A stretch of DNA of 64,000 bases from Bog-756 sp049517675 (GTDB lineage Bacteria > Actinomycetota > Acidimicrobiia > Acidimicrobiales > RAAP-2). The DNA is taken from NCBI GenBank assembly GCA_049517675.1, contig JBEKRV010000015.1, positions 1 through 64,000 of the forward strand, written 5' to 3'. Under the pieces are notes generated by a model. It ran no database searches, was not told where the DNA came from, and saw nothing but the letters and a program-made list of their open reading frames with translations. Made by a program: the position numbers and the translations under genes. Of this stretch, positions 44,269-53,392 are shown piece by piece (position 1 is the stretch's first letter; the number at the start of each line of letters is the position of its first letter).

Positions 44269-46641
44269 ATGACCGCGCGCCGCAACGGCTGGACCGTGGT
44301 CGCCGGACTGCTCTTCGTGGTCGGCGTCACCGGCTCGCTCTTCGGGGCCCGGGCCATCGTGTCGAACCAGAGCCAGAAGTCCCGTCAGCAGCTGGCGACC
44401 TCGGCCACGCAGATCACGGAGTCCCTGCGGGAGACCCTGGTCCACGAGCAGGACCTGACCATCACCGCGGCCGCGTTCGTGGGGGGCGACCCGTCCATGT
44501 CGCAATCGGCCTTCGCCCGGTGGATGGACCAGGTCCAGGCCTTCGCCCGCTACCCCGAAGTGCTGAGCATCGGTGAACTGGCAATGGTCACGGCGTCGCA
44601 GCTCCCGGTATTCGAGGCCGCAGAGGACCGGTTGGCGATCGCGTCCGGTTCGGCGACGCCCTATGCGGTCTCGCCACCCGGCCGGCGGCCCTACTACTGC
44701 CTCCCCACCGTGTCCGTGCACCGGAACGGCGTCATCCCTCCGCCGTCCGGAGTCGACTACTGCACCACTCCGGTGGGGGCGGCGCTCCGCGAGGCCCGCG
44801 ACTCCGGACAGAGTGCGTACCTGCCATTCAAGATCGGGAACGCCGAACTGCTGGTCGTCGGATCCGCCGTGTACCAGGGCGGCTCGTCCCCGACCACCGT
44901 CGCCGGCCGGCGGGCGCGAGTGGTCGGCTGGCTCGGCACGGAGATCCAGCCCGGGACCTTCCTCGACTCCGCACTCGTCGGTCACCGGGACACGATGCTG
45001 AGGTTGAGTTTCCGGGGAAGCTCGCAGAAGGTGACGTTCCAGACCGGATCCGCCCCCGTGGGTGCCGCCTCGGTTCTCGTCCGCCTGCCGGACTCGTGGC
45101 AGGTCCAGATCCTCGGTCCGGTCGTCGGGTCCGGGCTGCTCTCGAACGGGACCGCGCTCCCGTTCCTCATCGCCGGGTCGGTCTTCTTCCTCCTGCTCGC
45201 GATCCTCGTGTACGCGCTGAGCACGGGCCGCTACCGCGCCATGCGACTGGTCGAGGACCGCACCCGCGACCTCCGGTACCAGGCATTCCACGATTCGTTG
45301 ACCGGTCTGGCGAACCGGGCGCTGATCCTCCGGAGCACCCGTCAATTGGTGACGCAGCACCAGGAAGAGGGTGTCCCCTTCTCCGTGCTCTTCCTCGATC
45401 TCGACGACTTCAAGGACATCAACGACACCCTCGGTCACGCTGCCGGGGACGAGCTGTTGATCGCCGTGGGCAGGCGGTTGGAGTCCGTCCTCCGCGATGG
45501 CGATTCCGTCGGACGCCTGGGCGGAGACGAATTCGTCGTCCTGGCCAGCGGGGCGTCACTGGCCGCGGGGAGCCAAGGGGTGGCGGACCGCATCAGCGAC
45601 GCGTTCAACGAACCTTTCGTCATCCCGCACGCGGGCATCGACCTGTCGACCACCGTGAGCATCGGCGTGGTCACGGGCGATCGATCGGATCCGGAGCTGC
45701 TGCTGCACGACGCGGATATCGCCCTGTACCGGGCCAAGGCGCAGGGGAAGAACCGTGCCGTGCTGTTCGACCGGTCCATGCAGGAGGAGGTCGACGATCG
45801 TCGGAAGCTCGACCTCGATCTGCACGAGGCCCTGGCCCGTGGACAGTTCTTCCTGGCCTACCAGCCGGTGGTGAGCCTGGCGTCGGACACGGTCAAGGGC
45901 TTCGAGGCGCTCGTCCGGTGGCGCCACCCGGAACGGGGCGTCGTGATGCCGAGCGAGTTCATCCCGACCCTGGAGTCGAGCGGCCTGATCGGCTCGGTCG
46001 GGACATGGGTGCTCGACGAGGCGTGTCGCCAGGGAGCGGAGTGGCAGCGGCAGGGACGGCGGTTCACGATCTCGGTGAACGTGGCGGCAGCACAGCTCGA
46101 CAACGACGGCATCGTCGACGACGTGTGCAACGCGCTCGAGGCGAGCGGCCTCGATCCCGGGTTGCTCGTGGTGGAGCCGACCGAGACCACACTCATGAAC
46201 GACATCCGGGCGATCAGCGGTCGTCTCCAGCGGATCCGGGCGCTCGGGGCCAAGGTGGCGATCGACGACTTCGGGACCGGCTACTCCTCGATGTCGTATC
46301 TCCAGGACCTGCCCATCGACTGCCTGAAGCTCGACCGGTCCTTCATCTCCCGGCTCCCCGCTGCCGGGAGATCCCCGTCGCTCGTGCGGGCGATGATCCA
46401 GATCGCCCAGGCGCTCGATCTCGATGTCGTCGCCGAAGGGGTCGAGAACGACGACCAGAGGCGTTGGCTGGCCGACGAGGGGGCGGATTTCGCCCAGGGG
46501 TTCCTCTTCTCCCAACCGCTTGTCGGGGACGAGCTCGACCGGTTCGTCGAGGGCACGACGCACGTCGACGCGGAGTTCACCGGACAAGGGTTCGCCCAGG
46601 TCGCGGCGTCGGGTTCCGGGATCTCGACCGACACCTGGTAG
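44269..46641 (+). CDS. CHASE-GGDEF-EAL cyclic-di-GMP enzyme
   Basis: A 790-residue membrane sensor. Helix 1 at about 8-28 and helix 2 at about 298-322 bracket an extracytoplasmic CHASE-like domain (RYPEVLSIGELAMV). The GGDEF domain from about 345 has GGDEF intact near 417 and an inhibitory RxxD site (RDGD) exactly five residues before it. The EAL domain has GFEALVRW near 545, VEPTETTLMND, AIDDFGTGYSSMSYL, CLKLDRSF and VVAEGVEND, so cyclase and phosphodiesterase sites both look active. Net activity probably depends on the sensed ligand. ATG 44269 has GGGAGG 7 nt upstream. Confidence 0.93.
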   Translation: MTARRNGWTVVAGLLFVVGVTGSLFGARAIVSNQSQKSRQQLATSATQITESLRETLVHEQDLTITAAAFVGGDPSMSQSAFARWMDQVQAFARYPEVLSIGELAMVTASQLPVFEAAEDRLAIASGSATPYAVSPPGRRPYYCLPTVSVHRNGVIPPPSGVDYCTTPVGAALREARDSGQSAYLPFKIGNAELLVVGSAVYQGGSSPTTVAGRRARVVGWLGTEIQPGTFLDSALVGHRDTMLRLSFRGSSQKVTFQTGSAPVGAASVLVRLPDSWQVQILGPVVGSGLLSNGTALPFLIAGSVFFLLLAILVYALSTGRYRAMRLVEDRTRDLRYQAFHDSLTGLANRALILRSTRQLVTQHQEEGVPFSVLFLDLDDFKDINDTLGHAAGDELLIAVGRRLESVLRDGDSVGRLGGDEFVVLASGASLAAGSQGVADRISDAFNEPFVIPHAGIDLSTTVSIGVVTGDRSDPELLLHDADIALYRAKAQGKNRAVLFDRSMQEEVDDRRKLDLDLHEALARGQFFLAYQPVVSLASDTVKGFEALVRWRHPERGVVMPSEFIPTLESSGLIGSVGTWVLDEACRQGAEWQRQGRRFTISVNVAAAQLDNDGIVDDVCNALEASGLDPGLLVVEPTETTLMNDIRAISGRLQRIRALGAKVAIDDFGTGYSSMSYLQDLPIDCLKLDRSFISRLPAAGRSPSLVRAMIQIAQALDLDVVAEGVENDDQRRWLADEGADFAQGFLFSQPLVGDELDRFVEGTTHVDAEFTGQGFAQVAASGSGISTDTW

Positions 46642-46702
46642 CCGATCCGACCGGCCGGACCGGTGGCCGTCCGATGCGCACCGGGCGGTACCGGGGTCGT
46701 GG

Positions 46703-48301
46703 CTACTTCATCTCCACCATGTCGAGGTAGTCGTCACGCCAGTGGGTGAAGACCTCGTCGGGGAGCTTGAGGGCATGGGTCGGCTCCATCGCCTCGACGA
46801 AGGCACGGTCGTGGCTGACGACGATGATGGTGCCGGGCCAGTTGGCGAGCATGGTCCCGACCGCCTCGATCGACGAAGGATCGAGGTTGTTGGTCGGCTC
46901 GTCGAGCAGAAGCACGTTGGCCTGCCCCGCGGCCAGCATGGCCAGACCGAGCTTGGCCCGTTCCCCACCCGACAGGGTCTTGGGCATCTGGTAGGCGACG
47001 TCGCCGACCAGGCCGAACGAACCGAGCAGTGCCCGACGCTCCGTCTCCTTGGTCAGGATCCGGTCGTCGATGTTGTCGAGGACGCTGACCCCGAGGTCGA
47101 CCTGCTCGTGCTCCTGGGCGAAGTAGCCGAGGGCGACGTTCGGGCCCGGTTCGACCGTCCCGTCGGTCGGCTCCTGCACCCCGGCCAGACAGCGCAGGAG
47201 GCTGGACTTGCCGGCACCGTTCTTGCCGATGACCACCACCCGGTCCCCCCGGCGGCAGTGGAAGTCGACATCGGTGAGCACGGTGTTGGTGTCGTAGCGG
47301 ACGCACAGGTGGGTGACCCGCAACGGCACCTCACCGGAGCGGGCCGGGGTCGGGAGCTTGAACGAACTCTTCCTCTCCCGCTTGTGCACCTCGGTCTTTC
47401 CCGACTCGAGACGCTCGACCCGCTTGTCGAGTGACTTGGCGATCCTGGCCCTTCGGTTGGTACTGCCCCGCATCGAGTCGGCGAGCTTCGACAGCCGGTC
47501 GATCTCCCGGCCCTCCAGCTGGGCCGACCGCTCGCGTTGGGACTGGTCCGCCTCGAGCTGCACCAGGTACGAGGAGTAGGTGCCCTTGAACTCGGTGAGG
47601 CGGGCGTCGGACAGATGGAGCACCTTGTTGATCGACCGGTCGAGCAGCTTGAGATCGTGGGACACCACCAGGATGGCGCCGGGGAAGGTCTCGAGCTCGT
47701 CCATGAGCCACTTCTTGGCCGGGCGGTCCAGGTGGTTGGTGGGTTCGTCGAGGATCATGGTGTCCGGGCCCTGGAAGAGGATCCGGATCAGGTCGACCCG
47801 GCGCCGCTGCCCCCCGGACAGGCTCTCGATGTCCTCGAAGAGGAGCTCCTGGCGGAGGCCGAGCCCGTCGGCCAGGCGGGCCATCGTCGACTCCGCCTCG
47901 TAGCCGCCGTTCTCCCGGAACTGCTCCTCGAGGTCGGAGAAGAGGGCGATGTTCTCGGTCGACGGGTCCTTGGCCATCTGGGAGCGGGCCTTGCCCAGGG
48001 CGTCGTCGAGGATGTCGAGCCCCCTTCCGGACAGCACGTGGGAGAAGCCGTTGGGCTCGAGGCCCAGACCATGGGGTTCGGGTACCTGTGGGAGGTAGCC
48101 GTAGGTGCCCCGGATGGCGGCGCTCCCGGTGGACCGCACGTTGCGCCCCGGCTCCTGGATGACCACGGAGATGAAGGTGGACTTGCCGGTTCCGTTCCGT
48201 CCGACCAGTCCGACCTTCTCCCCGGCACCGACGACGAACGAGGCGTCACGGAGCAGGGTGCGGTCACCGATCTCGATGGTGAGGGAGGATCCGACGATCA
48301 T
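46703..48301 (-). CDS. ABC-F family ATPase
   Basis: A 532-residue soluble protein with two ABC domains and no membrane part. First Walker A GRNGTGKST, signature LSGGQRRRVDL, Walker B MILDEPTNHLD; second Walker A GKNGAGKSS, signature LSGGERAKLGL, Walker B VLLLDEPTNNLD. The linker (SKLADSMRGSTNRRARIAKS) is the ABC-F interdomain arm. Family members bind the ribosomal E site and rescue stalled or drug-bound ribosomes; whether this one is housekeeping or gives resistance cannot be told. ATG 48301 begins at the conserved strand; no ribosome site is apparent. Confidence 0.9.
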   Translation of the reverse strand: MIVGSSLTIEIGDRTLLRDASFVVGAGEKVGLVGRNGTGKSTFISVVIQEPGRNVRSTGSAAIRGTYGYLPQVPEPHGLGLEPNGFSHVLSGRGLDILDDALGKARSQMAKDPSTENIALFSDLEEQFRENGGYEAESTMARLADGLGLRQELLFEDIESLSGGQRRRVDLIRILFQGPDTMILDEPTNHLDRPAKKWLMDELETFPGAILVVSHDLKLLDRSINKVLHLSDARLTEFKGTYSSYLVQLEADQSQRERSAQLEGREIDRLSKLADSMRGSTNRRARIAKSLDKRVERLESGKTEVHKRERKSSFKLPTPARSGEVPLRVTHLCVRYDTNTVLTDVDFHCRRGDRVVVIGKNGAGKSSLLRCLAGVQEPTDGTVEPGPNVALGYFAQEHEQVDLGVSVLDNIDDRILTKETERRALLGSFGLVGDVAYQMPKTLSGGERAKLGLAMLAAGQANVLLLDEPTNNLDPSSIEAVGTMLANWPGTIIVVSHDRAFVEAMEPTHALKLPDEVFTHWRDDYLDMVEMK

Positions 48302-48422
48302 GGGAGGGGGGAGGGGCGACCGTTCGGGACCGGGGGATCCCCGGCACCGCGCCGGATGGCCCCGGCGGGGTCGACCGTCCCAGTCTCCCACACCTCCGTC
48401 GCCCGCCTGTCGGCGGCGACGG

Positions 48423-49583
48423 TCATCCTCCCGACACCAGCAGGTCGCCCCCGGCGGGAGGGGTGGGGTCGTCGACCGTGTCGAGCCAACGGTCGGGCAG
48501 GTGCACCGGCCGGGGGCCGTTCGTGTGGCCCCGGGCCATGCGGAGCGACTCGGGGGGGAACGCGGCGTCCGGGTCGAGGCCGTCGAGCAGGGCCACCACT
48601 TCGGGCACCGACGACGCCGTGGCCAGCGACCTGCGCACCCGGGGACCCACCGGGAACCCGGTCAGGTACCAACCCGAGTGCTTGCGGAATTGACGCACAC
48701 CGAGGTTCTCTCCGAACAGACCGCAGAGCAGGTCGAGGTGGACGAGCATCATCGAACAGATCTGGCCGAGCGTCGGCGGGTCGGGGACCGGTCGTCCCCG
48801 CAGCGCCGCGGCAAGGTCCCGGAAGAGCCACGGGCGTCCGAGGCAGCCCCGCCCCACCACCACCCCGTCGCACCCGGTGGAGGCCATCATGGCCAGGGCG
48901 TCCGACGCCTCCCAGAGGTCACCGTTGCCGAGGACCGGGATGGTGGCCACGGCCTGCTTCAACGAGGCGATGGCGCCCCAGTCGGCGCTGCCCGAGTAGA
49001 GCTGCTCGGCGGTGCGGGCGTGCAGGGTGACCGCGGCCACACCCTCGGACTCGGCGATCCGACCGGACTCGAGATAGGTGACGTGGTCGGCGTCGATCCC
49101 GATGCGCAGCTTCACCGTGACCGGCACCGTGCCGGCGCTGGTCACGGCAGCTCGGACGATGTCGCGGTACAGGGTCCGGTGTACCGGGAGGGCGGCCCCG
49201 GCCCCCTGCCGGGTGACCTTGCCCGCCGGGCACCCGAAGTTGAGGTCGATGTGGTCGACCCCGATCTCGTCGACCAGGCGCGCCACCGCCCTACCCATCA
49301 CCGTGGGATCGACGCTCGACAGCTGCACGCTGCGCACCTTTTCGTCGTCGCCGAACGAGGCCATGCCCAGCGTCTTGGCATTCCCTTCGACCAGGGCCCG
49401 GGCCGTCACCATCTCGCTCACGTACAGGCCTGCCCCGTAGCTGCGGCACAGGGTGCGGAACGCACTGTTGGTCACCCCGGCCATCGGTGCGAGGACGACC
49501 GGCAGATCGACGACGAGCTTGCCCAGCTCGAGCACGGCCGCCCCGGAGGGTGCCGGTTCCGAGGCACGGACGTCGACGGTCAC
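48423..49583 (-). CDS. dus: tRNA-dihydrouridine synthase (DusB-like)
   Basis: A 386-residue FMN enzyme reducing uridines in tRNA D-loops. VVLAPMAGVTNSAFRTLCR is the FMN barrel start, IDLNFGCPAGKVTRQGAGAALP in part contains the catalytic Cys, VKLRIGID, TLHARTAEQLYSGSADW and GNGDLWEASDA follow, with VVGRGCLGRPWLF at the phosphate site. GTG 49583 overlaps the maf stop in a GTGA arrangement; a GTG at 49601 would overlap more. Cotranscribed with maf. Confidence 0.92.
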   Translation of the reverse strand: MTVDVRASEPAPSGAAVLELGKLVVDLPVVLAPMAGVTNSAFRTLCRSYGAGLYVSEMVTARALVEGNAKTLGMASFGDDEKVRSVQLSSVDPTVMGRAVARLVDEIGVDHIDLNFGCPAGKVTRQGAGAALPVHRTLYRDIVRAAVTSAGTVPVTVKLRIGIDADHVTYLESGRIAESEGVAAVTLHARTAEQLYSGSADWGAIASLKQAVATIPVLGNGDLWEASDALAMMASTGCDGVVVGRGCLGRPWLFRDLAAALRGRPVPDPPTLGQICSMMLVHLDLLCGLFGENLGVRQFRKHSGWYLTGFPVGPRVRRSLATASSVPEVVALLDGLDPDAAFPPESLRMARGHTNGPRPVHLPDRWLDTVDDPTPPAGGDLLVSGG

Positions 49584-50185
49584 GGCCGGCGACCGTCCCA
49601 CAGGTCGGTGATCACCACGCCGACGTCGGCCAGCAGCGAGCGGAGCGCGGGGAGGGACAAGCCGATCACGTTCCCGTGGTCACCGACGATCCCGTCGACG
49701 AACGGGGCCGACCTCCCGTCCAACGTGAACGCACCGGCGACGGCGAGGGCGTCCCCGGTGGCGAGGTAGGCGTCCAGTTCGTCGTCAGTGGTGACCCCGA
49801 ACCGCACGGTGGTGCCGACCACGGCCTCCGACCTCGCCCCGGTGGCCTCGTCGATGAGGACGTGCCCGGTGAAGAGGGTGCCGGACCGCCCCCGCATCGC
49901 GGTGAGCCAGTTCCGGGCCTCGTCCACCGACGCCGGCTTTCCGTGGGGCCGTCCCTCGAACTCGAGCATCGAGTCGCAGCCGATGACCAGGTCGGCACCG
50001 TCCGGCCGGGCGACCGCTTCGGCCTTTCGAGCGGCCAGCCGCCTCACCGACCCCCGAGTGTCGCCGGGGTCGACGTCGTCCTCGTCGATGCCGCTGACCA
50101 CGACCCTCGGATCGATGCCGGCATCGCGCAGTAGCTTGAGGCGCGCGGGGGAGCCCGAGGCGAGAACCAGGGTGCGAGCCGACAT
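49580..50185 (-). CDS. maf: Maf-type nucleoside triphosphate pyrophosphatase
   Basis: A 201-residue Maf/YhdE-family house-cleaning enzyme hydrolysing dTTP, UTP or modified nucleotides. LVLASGSPARLKLL is the N-terminal loop, VIGCDSMLEFEG the metal site, GKPASVDEARNWL and GAFTLDG..FVDGIVGDHGNVIGL the family end. TAGGCT 6 nt before ATG 50185 points to leaderless expression; dus follows in the same operon. Confidence 0.92.
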   Translation of the reverse strand: MSARTLVLASGSPARLKLLRDAGIDPRVVVSGIDEDDVDPGDTRGSVRRLAARKAEAVARPDGADLVIGCDSMLEFEGRPHGKPASVDEARNWLTAMRGRSGTLFTGHVLIDEATGARSEAVVGTTVRFGVTTDDELDAYLATGDALAVAGAFTLDGRSAPFVDGIVGDHGNVIGLSLPALRSLLADVGVVITDLWDGRRP

Positions 50186-50191
50186 GGGACA

Positions 50192-50197
50192 AGCCTA
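50192..50197 (-). promoter_or_regulatory. -10 box of maf-dus, leaderless
   Basis: TAGGCT on the minus strand, exactly 6 nt before the maf ATG, without a Shine-Dalgarno site. Confidence 0.55.
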
Positions 50198-50270
50198 GGT
50201 GTCCGGTGGAGCGGCCGGAGCGGGACCACCGGGTCGTGCCGGGCCCCGGAGAATGCGCGATCCTGGGAGG

Positions 50271-50552
50271 ATGACCGACGCCGGCACCACCTTGGCCCCG
50301 ACCCACGTCGACCCCCAGCTCGACGGCGACCACGAGCGGATGTCCCACATCGTCCTCGAGGGGTTCAAGCCCGAGAAGGGCGACTTCATCTCGGCCGGGC
50401 CCTCGGTGGTGGAGGGGATGGTCAACGGGACCGCCGTGAAGGCGCTGTGCGGGAAGATCTGGGTTCCGGGCCGCAATCCCAAGCGCTACCCGGTGTGTCC
50501 CACGTGCAAGGAGATCGCCGAGTCCCGGGGCTGGAAGGTACCCGAGGGCTGA
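50271..50552 (+). CDS. DUF3039 family protein
   Basis: A 93-residue actinobacterial protein: DGDHERMSHIV, VVEGMVNGTAVKALCGKIWVPGRNPKRYP in parts, then VCPTCKEIAES. The Cys in ALCGK and the CPTC pair suggest a small zinc ribbon. Function unknown. GGGAGG touches ATG 50271 directly, so the true start may instead be ATG 50253 or ATG 50341. Confidence 0.75.
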   Translation: MTDAGTTLAPTHVDPQLDGDHERMSHIVLEGFKPEKGDFISAGPSVVEGMVNGTAVKALCGKIWVPGRNPKRYPVCPTCKEIAESRGWKVPEG

Positions 50553-50598
50553 CGTCTGCAGCGGCGACCCGCGGATCCGGCGCGCAGGTCGGCATCGG

Positions 50599-50604
50599 TA
50601 TCAT
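50599..50604 (+). promoter_or_regulatory. -10 box of the small HTH gene, leaderless
   Basis: TATCAT ends 6 nt before ATG 50611. Confidence 0.55.
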
Positions 50605-50610
50605 CTCGCC

Positions 50611-50967
50611 ATGGCCGACCAGGATGGACCGAACGTCGACGCGCTGCAGGATCTGACCGATGCGAACCGTGTCGCCCGGGAGGTCATGGTCGAGGCCGAG
50701 GAGTTGCTGTCGCGGGGGATCGAGCAGATCAGGGCGGGCGTCAAGGTCACCGATGCCGTCCGCACCGAGCCCGTGAGCTCGCAACGGCTGTCGACCCGCG
50801 AGGCGATGGAGCGGGTGGACGTGGCCCGCAACGAGCTACGGCTGCTGGTCATCGCCGAATGCGTCAAGGAGGGGATGGTCCCGCGGGAGGTGGCCGAGCT
50901 GTGGGGCATGTCCCGTCAACGCGCTGACCAGTACGTCCAGCAGATCAGGCGGGCGTCGCGAACCTGA
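50611..50967 (+). CDS. Small helix-turn-helix protein
   Basis: A 118-residue, mostly helical protein. The C-terminal segment GMVPREVAELWGMSRQRADQY reads (in two parts) as a sigma-factor-like helix-turn-helix with a recognition helix SRQRADQYVQQI. The N-terminal 70 residues are charged and helical (VAREVMVEAEELL). It may be a small DNA-binding regulator; no family recognised. It has its own leaderless-type promoter. Confidence 0.7.
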   Translation: MADQDGPNVDALQDLTDANRVAREVMVEAEELLSRGIEQIRAGVKVTDAVRTEPVSSQRLSTREAMERVDVARNELRLLVIAECVKEGMVPREVAELWGMSRQRADQYVQQIRRASRT

Positions 50968-51049
50968 CGACGCCGGACGCGCGACGGGCACGACCGCGGC
51001 CGCTCCGACCCCCGTACCGGACCGACCCGTCGGACGCGGCCCCCGGGGG

Positions 51050-51055
51050 TACGAT
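51050..51055 (+). promoter_or_regulatory. -10 box of desaturase gene
   Basis: TACGAT predicts a start near 51062 and a leader of about 78 nt before ATG 51140. Confidence 0.4.
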
Positions 51056-51139
51056 GTGCCACCGTCGCTCGGCGTCCGGCCCGCATCAGGCCCTCCGGAA
51101 TGACCCTGCCCCACGCGCGCCTGCGCTCCTGGAGTCATC

Positions 51140-52099
51140 ATGGGTCCCGCATCCCCCGCCACCGCCGTCCTGAGCGCCACCGATCCGTCCGACGACGGGA
51201 GCGGTCCTCCCCATGTGGTCCCCGTACCGCAGAAGGTGATCACCGCGACCATCGTGGCGGGCCCTGCGATCGCCCTCGGCCTGGCCGTGTGGTGGCTCTG
51301 GGGCGGCGTGGTCGACGTCACGGACGTGGCCATCGCCCTGGTCCTGTACGTGGTCACCGGCTTCGGGGTCACCGTCGGCTTCCACCGCCTCTTCACCCAT
51401 CGGGGCTTCGCACCTCACCGGGCGCTCAAGATCACCCTCGCCGTCCTCGGATCGATGGCCGTCGAAGGATCGGTGACCAGCTGGGTGGCCACCCACCGCC
51501 GCCATCACATCTACAGCGACCACGCCGGCGACCCCCATTCCCCCTACCGGTACGGCGACCGGGGGACCGCACTGCTGCGGGGGCTGGCCTTCTCCCACAT
51601 GGGTTGGCTCTTCGTCTCGGACGCCTCGAGTGCGGAGCGCTACGCCCCCGACCTGTTGAAGGACCGTGACATGGTCCGGATCGGGCGGTTGTTTCCGGTG
51701 CTGGCGGTGGCATCACTGGCCATCCCCTTCGGTATCGGGTACGCCATCTCCGGATCCTGGGTGGGTGCGCTGATGGCACTGGTGTGGGCCGGTCTCGTCC
51801 GCATGGCACTGCTCCACCACGTGACCTGGTCGATCAACTCGCTGTGCCACGTCTTCGGGAGCCGGACCCACACCACCCCCGACCGGAGCTCCAACCTGTG
51901 GCCCCTGGCCGTGATCTCCTTCGGCGAGAGCTGGCACAACATCCACCACGCCCACCCGTCATGGGCCCGTCACGGCGCACGCCGGGGGATGGTGGACCCC
52001 TCCGCCTGGCTCATCGGACGATTCGAGCGGTGGGGTTGGGCGACCCGGGTGCGGTGGCCGGAGCTCGGGATCGACGGCGGATCGCCCCGGCCGACCTGA
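51140..52099 (+). CDS. Acyl-CoA delta-9-type fatty acid desaturase
   Basis: A 319-residue di-iron membrane enzyme. The three histidine boxes are present: HRLFTHRGF, HRRHHIYSD and WHNIHHAHP, plus the fourth conserved region NSLCHVFGSR. Four hydrophobic segments surround them. It introduces a double bond in acyl chains using an electron-transfer partner not found nearby. TGGAG lies about 8 nt before ATG 51140. Useful for membrane fluidity; it could also modify precursors for the ole pathway at 60-64 kb, which is only a guess. Confidence 0.92.
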   Translation: MGPASPATAVLSATDPSDDGSGPPHVVPVPQKVITATIVAGPAIALGLAVWWLWGGVVDVTDVAIALVLYVVTGFGVTVGFHRLFTHRGFAPHRALKITLAVLGSMAVEGSVTSWVATHRRHHIYSDHAGDPHSPYRYGDRGTALLRGLAFSHMGWLFVSDASSAERYAPDLLKDRDMVRIGRLFPVLAVASLAIPFGIGYAISGSWVGALMALVWAGLVRMALLHHVTWSINSLCHVFGSRTHTTPDRSSNLWPLAVISFGESWHNIHHAHPSWARHGARRGMVDPSAWLIGRFERWGWATRVRWPELGIDGGSPRPT

Positions 52100-52143
52100 C
52101 GACCGGCCTTCTCTCCTCGCCGGCCTGTCGTCCCGGCCGGTCG
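52100..52143. terminator. Bidirectional terminator-like hairpin
   Basis: CGACCGGCC (52100-52108) pairs perfectly with GGCCGGTCG (52135-52143) around a 26-nt loop, exactly between the stops of the convergent desaturase and VOC genes. Confidence 0.6.
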
Positions 52144-52148
52144 AGGCT

Positions 52149-52565
52149 CTAGACCCCGGTGGCCCCGCCCGAGACGTGCTGGACCAGCCAGCCGTTGCCG
52201 TCGGGATCGCGGACCTCGAAGAAGGTGTTGTAGTCGCGACCCTCGGGGTCCGGCCCGTCGGTCGGTCGGCCTTCCACGAAGTGGACGAGGCCGCCCGGTC
52301 GGGCCCCTCGTTCGACCAGCTCGGCGCGGGCCCGGACGATGTCGGGGACCACCAGGTGGAGACCCTGGGCACTGCCGGCCGACTCGGGTTCGAGCATGAG
52401 AGCCACCGAGCACGCCGAGCCGGGGGGCGTGACCTGGATCACCCTGAAGTCCGGTCCGCCCCGATGGTCGACGTGGAGGTCGAAGCCGAATCTGTCCAGG
52501 TAGAAGGTCTTGGCCCGGTCCTGGTCGGCGACGGGGACCACGACCAATTCGAGTTTCCACTCCAT
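52149..52565 (-). CDS. VOC/glyoxalase superfamily protein
   Basis: A 138-residue protein with two beta-alpha-beta-beta-beta units: LELVVVPVADQDRAKTFYLDRFGFDLHVD and LHLVVPDIVRARAELVERGA..FFEVRDPDGNGWLVQHV (shown in part). This is the vicinal-oxygen-chelate fold used in dioxygenases, glyoxalases and fosfomycin-type resistance proteins. Substrate unknown; metal ligands are only partly conserved. AAGGAAG upstream of ATG 52565 sets the start. It follows the GAP-family gene by 23 bp on the same strand. Confidence 0.82.
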   Translation of the reverse strand: MEWKLELVVVPVADQDRAKTFYLDRFGFDLHVDHRGGPDFRVIQVTPPGSACSVALMLEPESAGSAQGLHLVVPDIVRARAELVERGARPGGLVHFVEGRPTDGPDPEGRDYNTFFEVRDPDGNGWLVQHVSGGATGV

Positions 52566-52588
52566 GTGCAGCTTCCTTTCCGGTCCGA

Positions 52589-53263
52589 TCAGGGGAGCGT
52601 CCGGATCCCCTTGACGACGAGATACACCGTGAACACCGCTTCGATGACGACGCCGATGATGCGGGCATGGCCGTTCACCCAGTCGTGGGTGGCGTCGAGG
52701 GCCGGGTCGGCGCCGGACCCGGTGGCGGTCACGAGCACCACGGGGGCCAGGACGGGAAGCAGGACGATCACGTACATGACGGCGAAGACGACCGCCTTGG
52801 TGGCGTCGTCCGCGGTCGAGTGGGTGATCTCGTGGACGGCCGCCAGCACCAGGACCAGTGTCGAGAAGTTCACGACCATCCCGACGGCTCCGACCCCGAG
52901 GAACCATCCTGTCGAGGCCGTGCCGAGCCGGTCGGCGATCGTGGAGGTGTGCCGCTCGCCCACGGTCGGTCGGCGCACCAGCGACCGTACGGCGAGCAGG
53001 CCGAGCAGGCCGCCGGAGACCAGGAGCACCGCGGCGTCCGTGGCCGACTTGTGGGAGGCGTGGTGCGGCCGGATGCGTTCGAGCGCGGTGACGCACAGGA
53101 CCGAGTAGACGCCCAGCACCAGGGCGGAACCCAGGGTCAGAGCCCAGGCGCGGGCCAGCCGGTGGGTGTGCCCGGTCAGGACCAGGAGCTGCAGGGCGAG
53201 CAACGTGGGGCTCACGGCCGCGCCGAGTGCCAGCGGCAGCACGGCGATGAGCAGCGACCCCAT
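52589..53263 (-). CDS. GAP family membrane protein (Sap-like)
   Basis: A 224-residue protein with about six membrane helices: LLIAVLPLALGAAVSPTLLALQLL opens, then ALTLGSALVLGVYSVLCV, AVLLVSGGLLGLLAV, GMVVNFSTLVLVLAAVHEI and VMYVIVLLPVLAPVVLV. It resembles GAP/Sap proteins, LysE-related transporters implicated in export of glycopeptidolipid or sulfolipid in mycobacteria. A TACCGT box 6 nt before ATG suggests leaderless expression. Confidence 0.78.
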   Translation of the reverse strand: MGSLLIAVLPLALGAAVSPTLLALQLLVLTGHTHRLARAWALTLGSALVLGVYSVLCVTALERIRPHHASHKSATDAAVLLVSGGLLGLLAVRSLVRRPTVGERHTSTIADRLGTASTGWFLGVGAVGMVVNFSTLVLVLAAVHEITHSTADDATKAVVFAVMYVIVLLPVLAPVVLVTATGSGADPALDATHDWVNGHARIIGVVIEAVFTVYLVVKGIRTLP

Positions 53264-53269
53264 CGACCC

Positions 53270-53275
53270 ACGGTA
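53270..53275 (-). promoter_or_regulatory. -10 box of the GAP family gene, leaderless
   Basis: TACCGT on the minus strand, exactly 6 nt before ATG 53263. Confidence 0.5.
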
Positions 53276-53392
53276 CCGCGGCGCCTTCCGTTCGACGATG
53301 ACCCGGGTGGCGCCGTCCGGACGGACCCGGACAGCGCGGACCAGGAGGAAGGGGCACGTCCGGTCGGTGACGGCCGCACCGGACCGGCGGGG

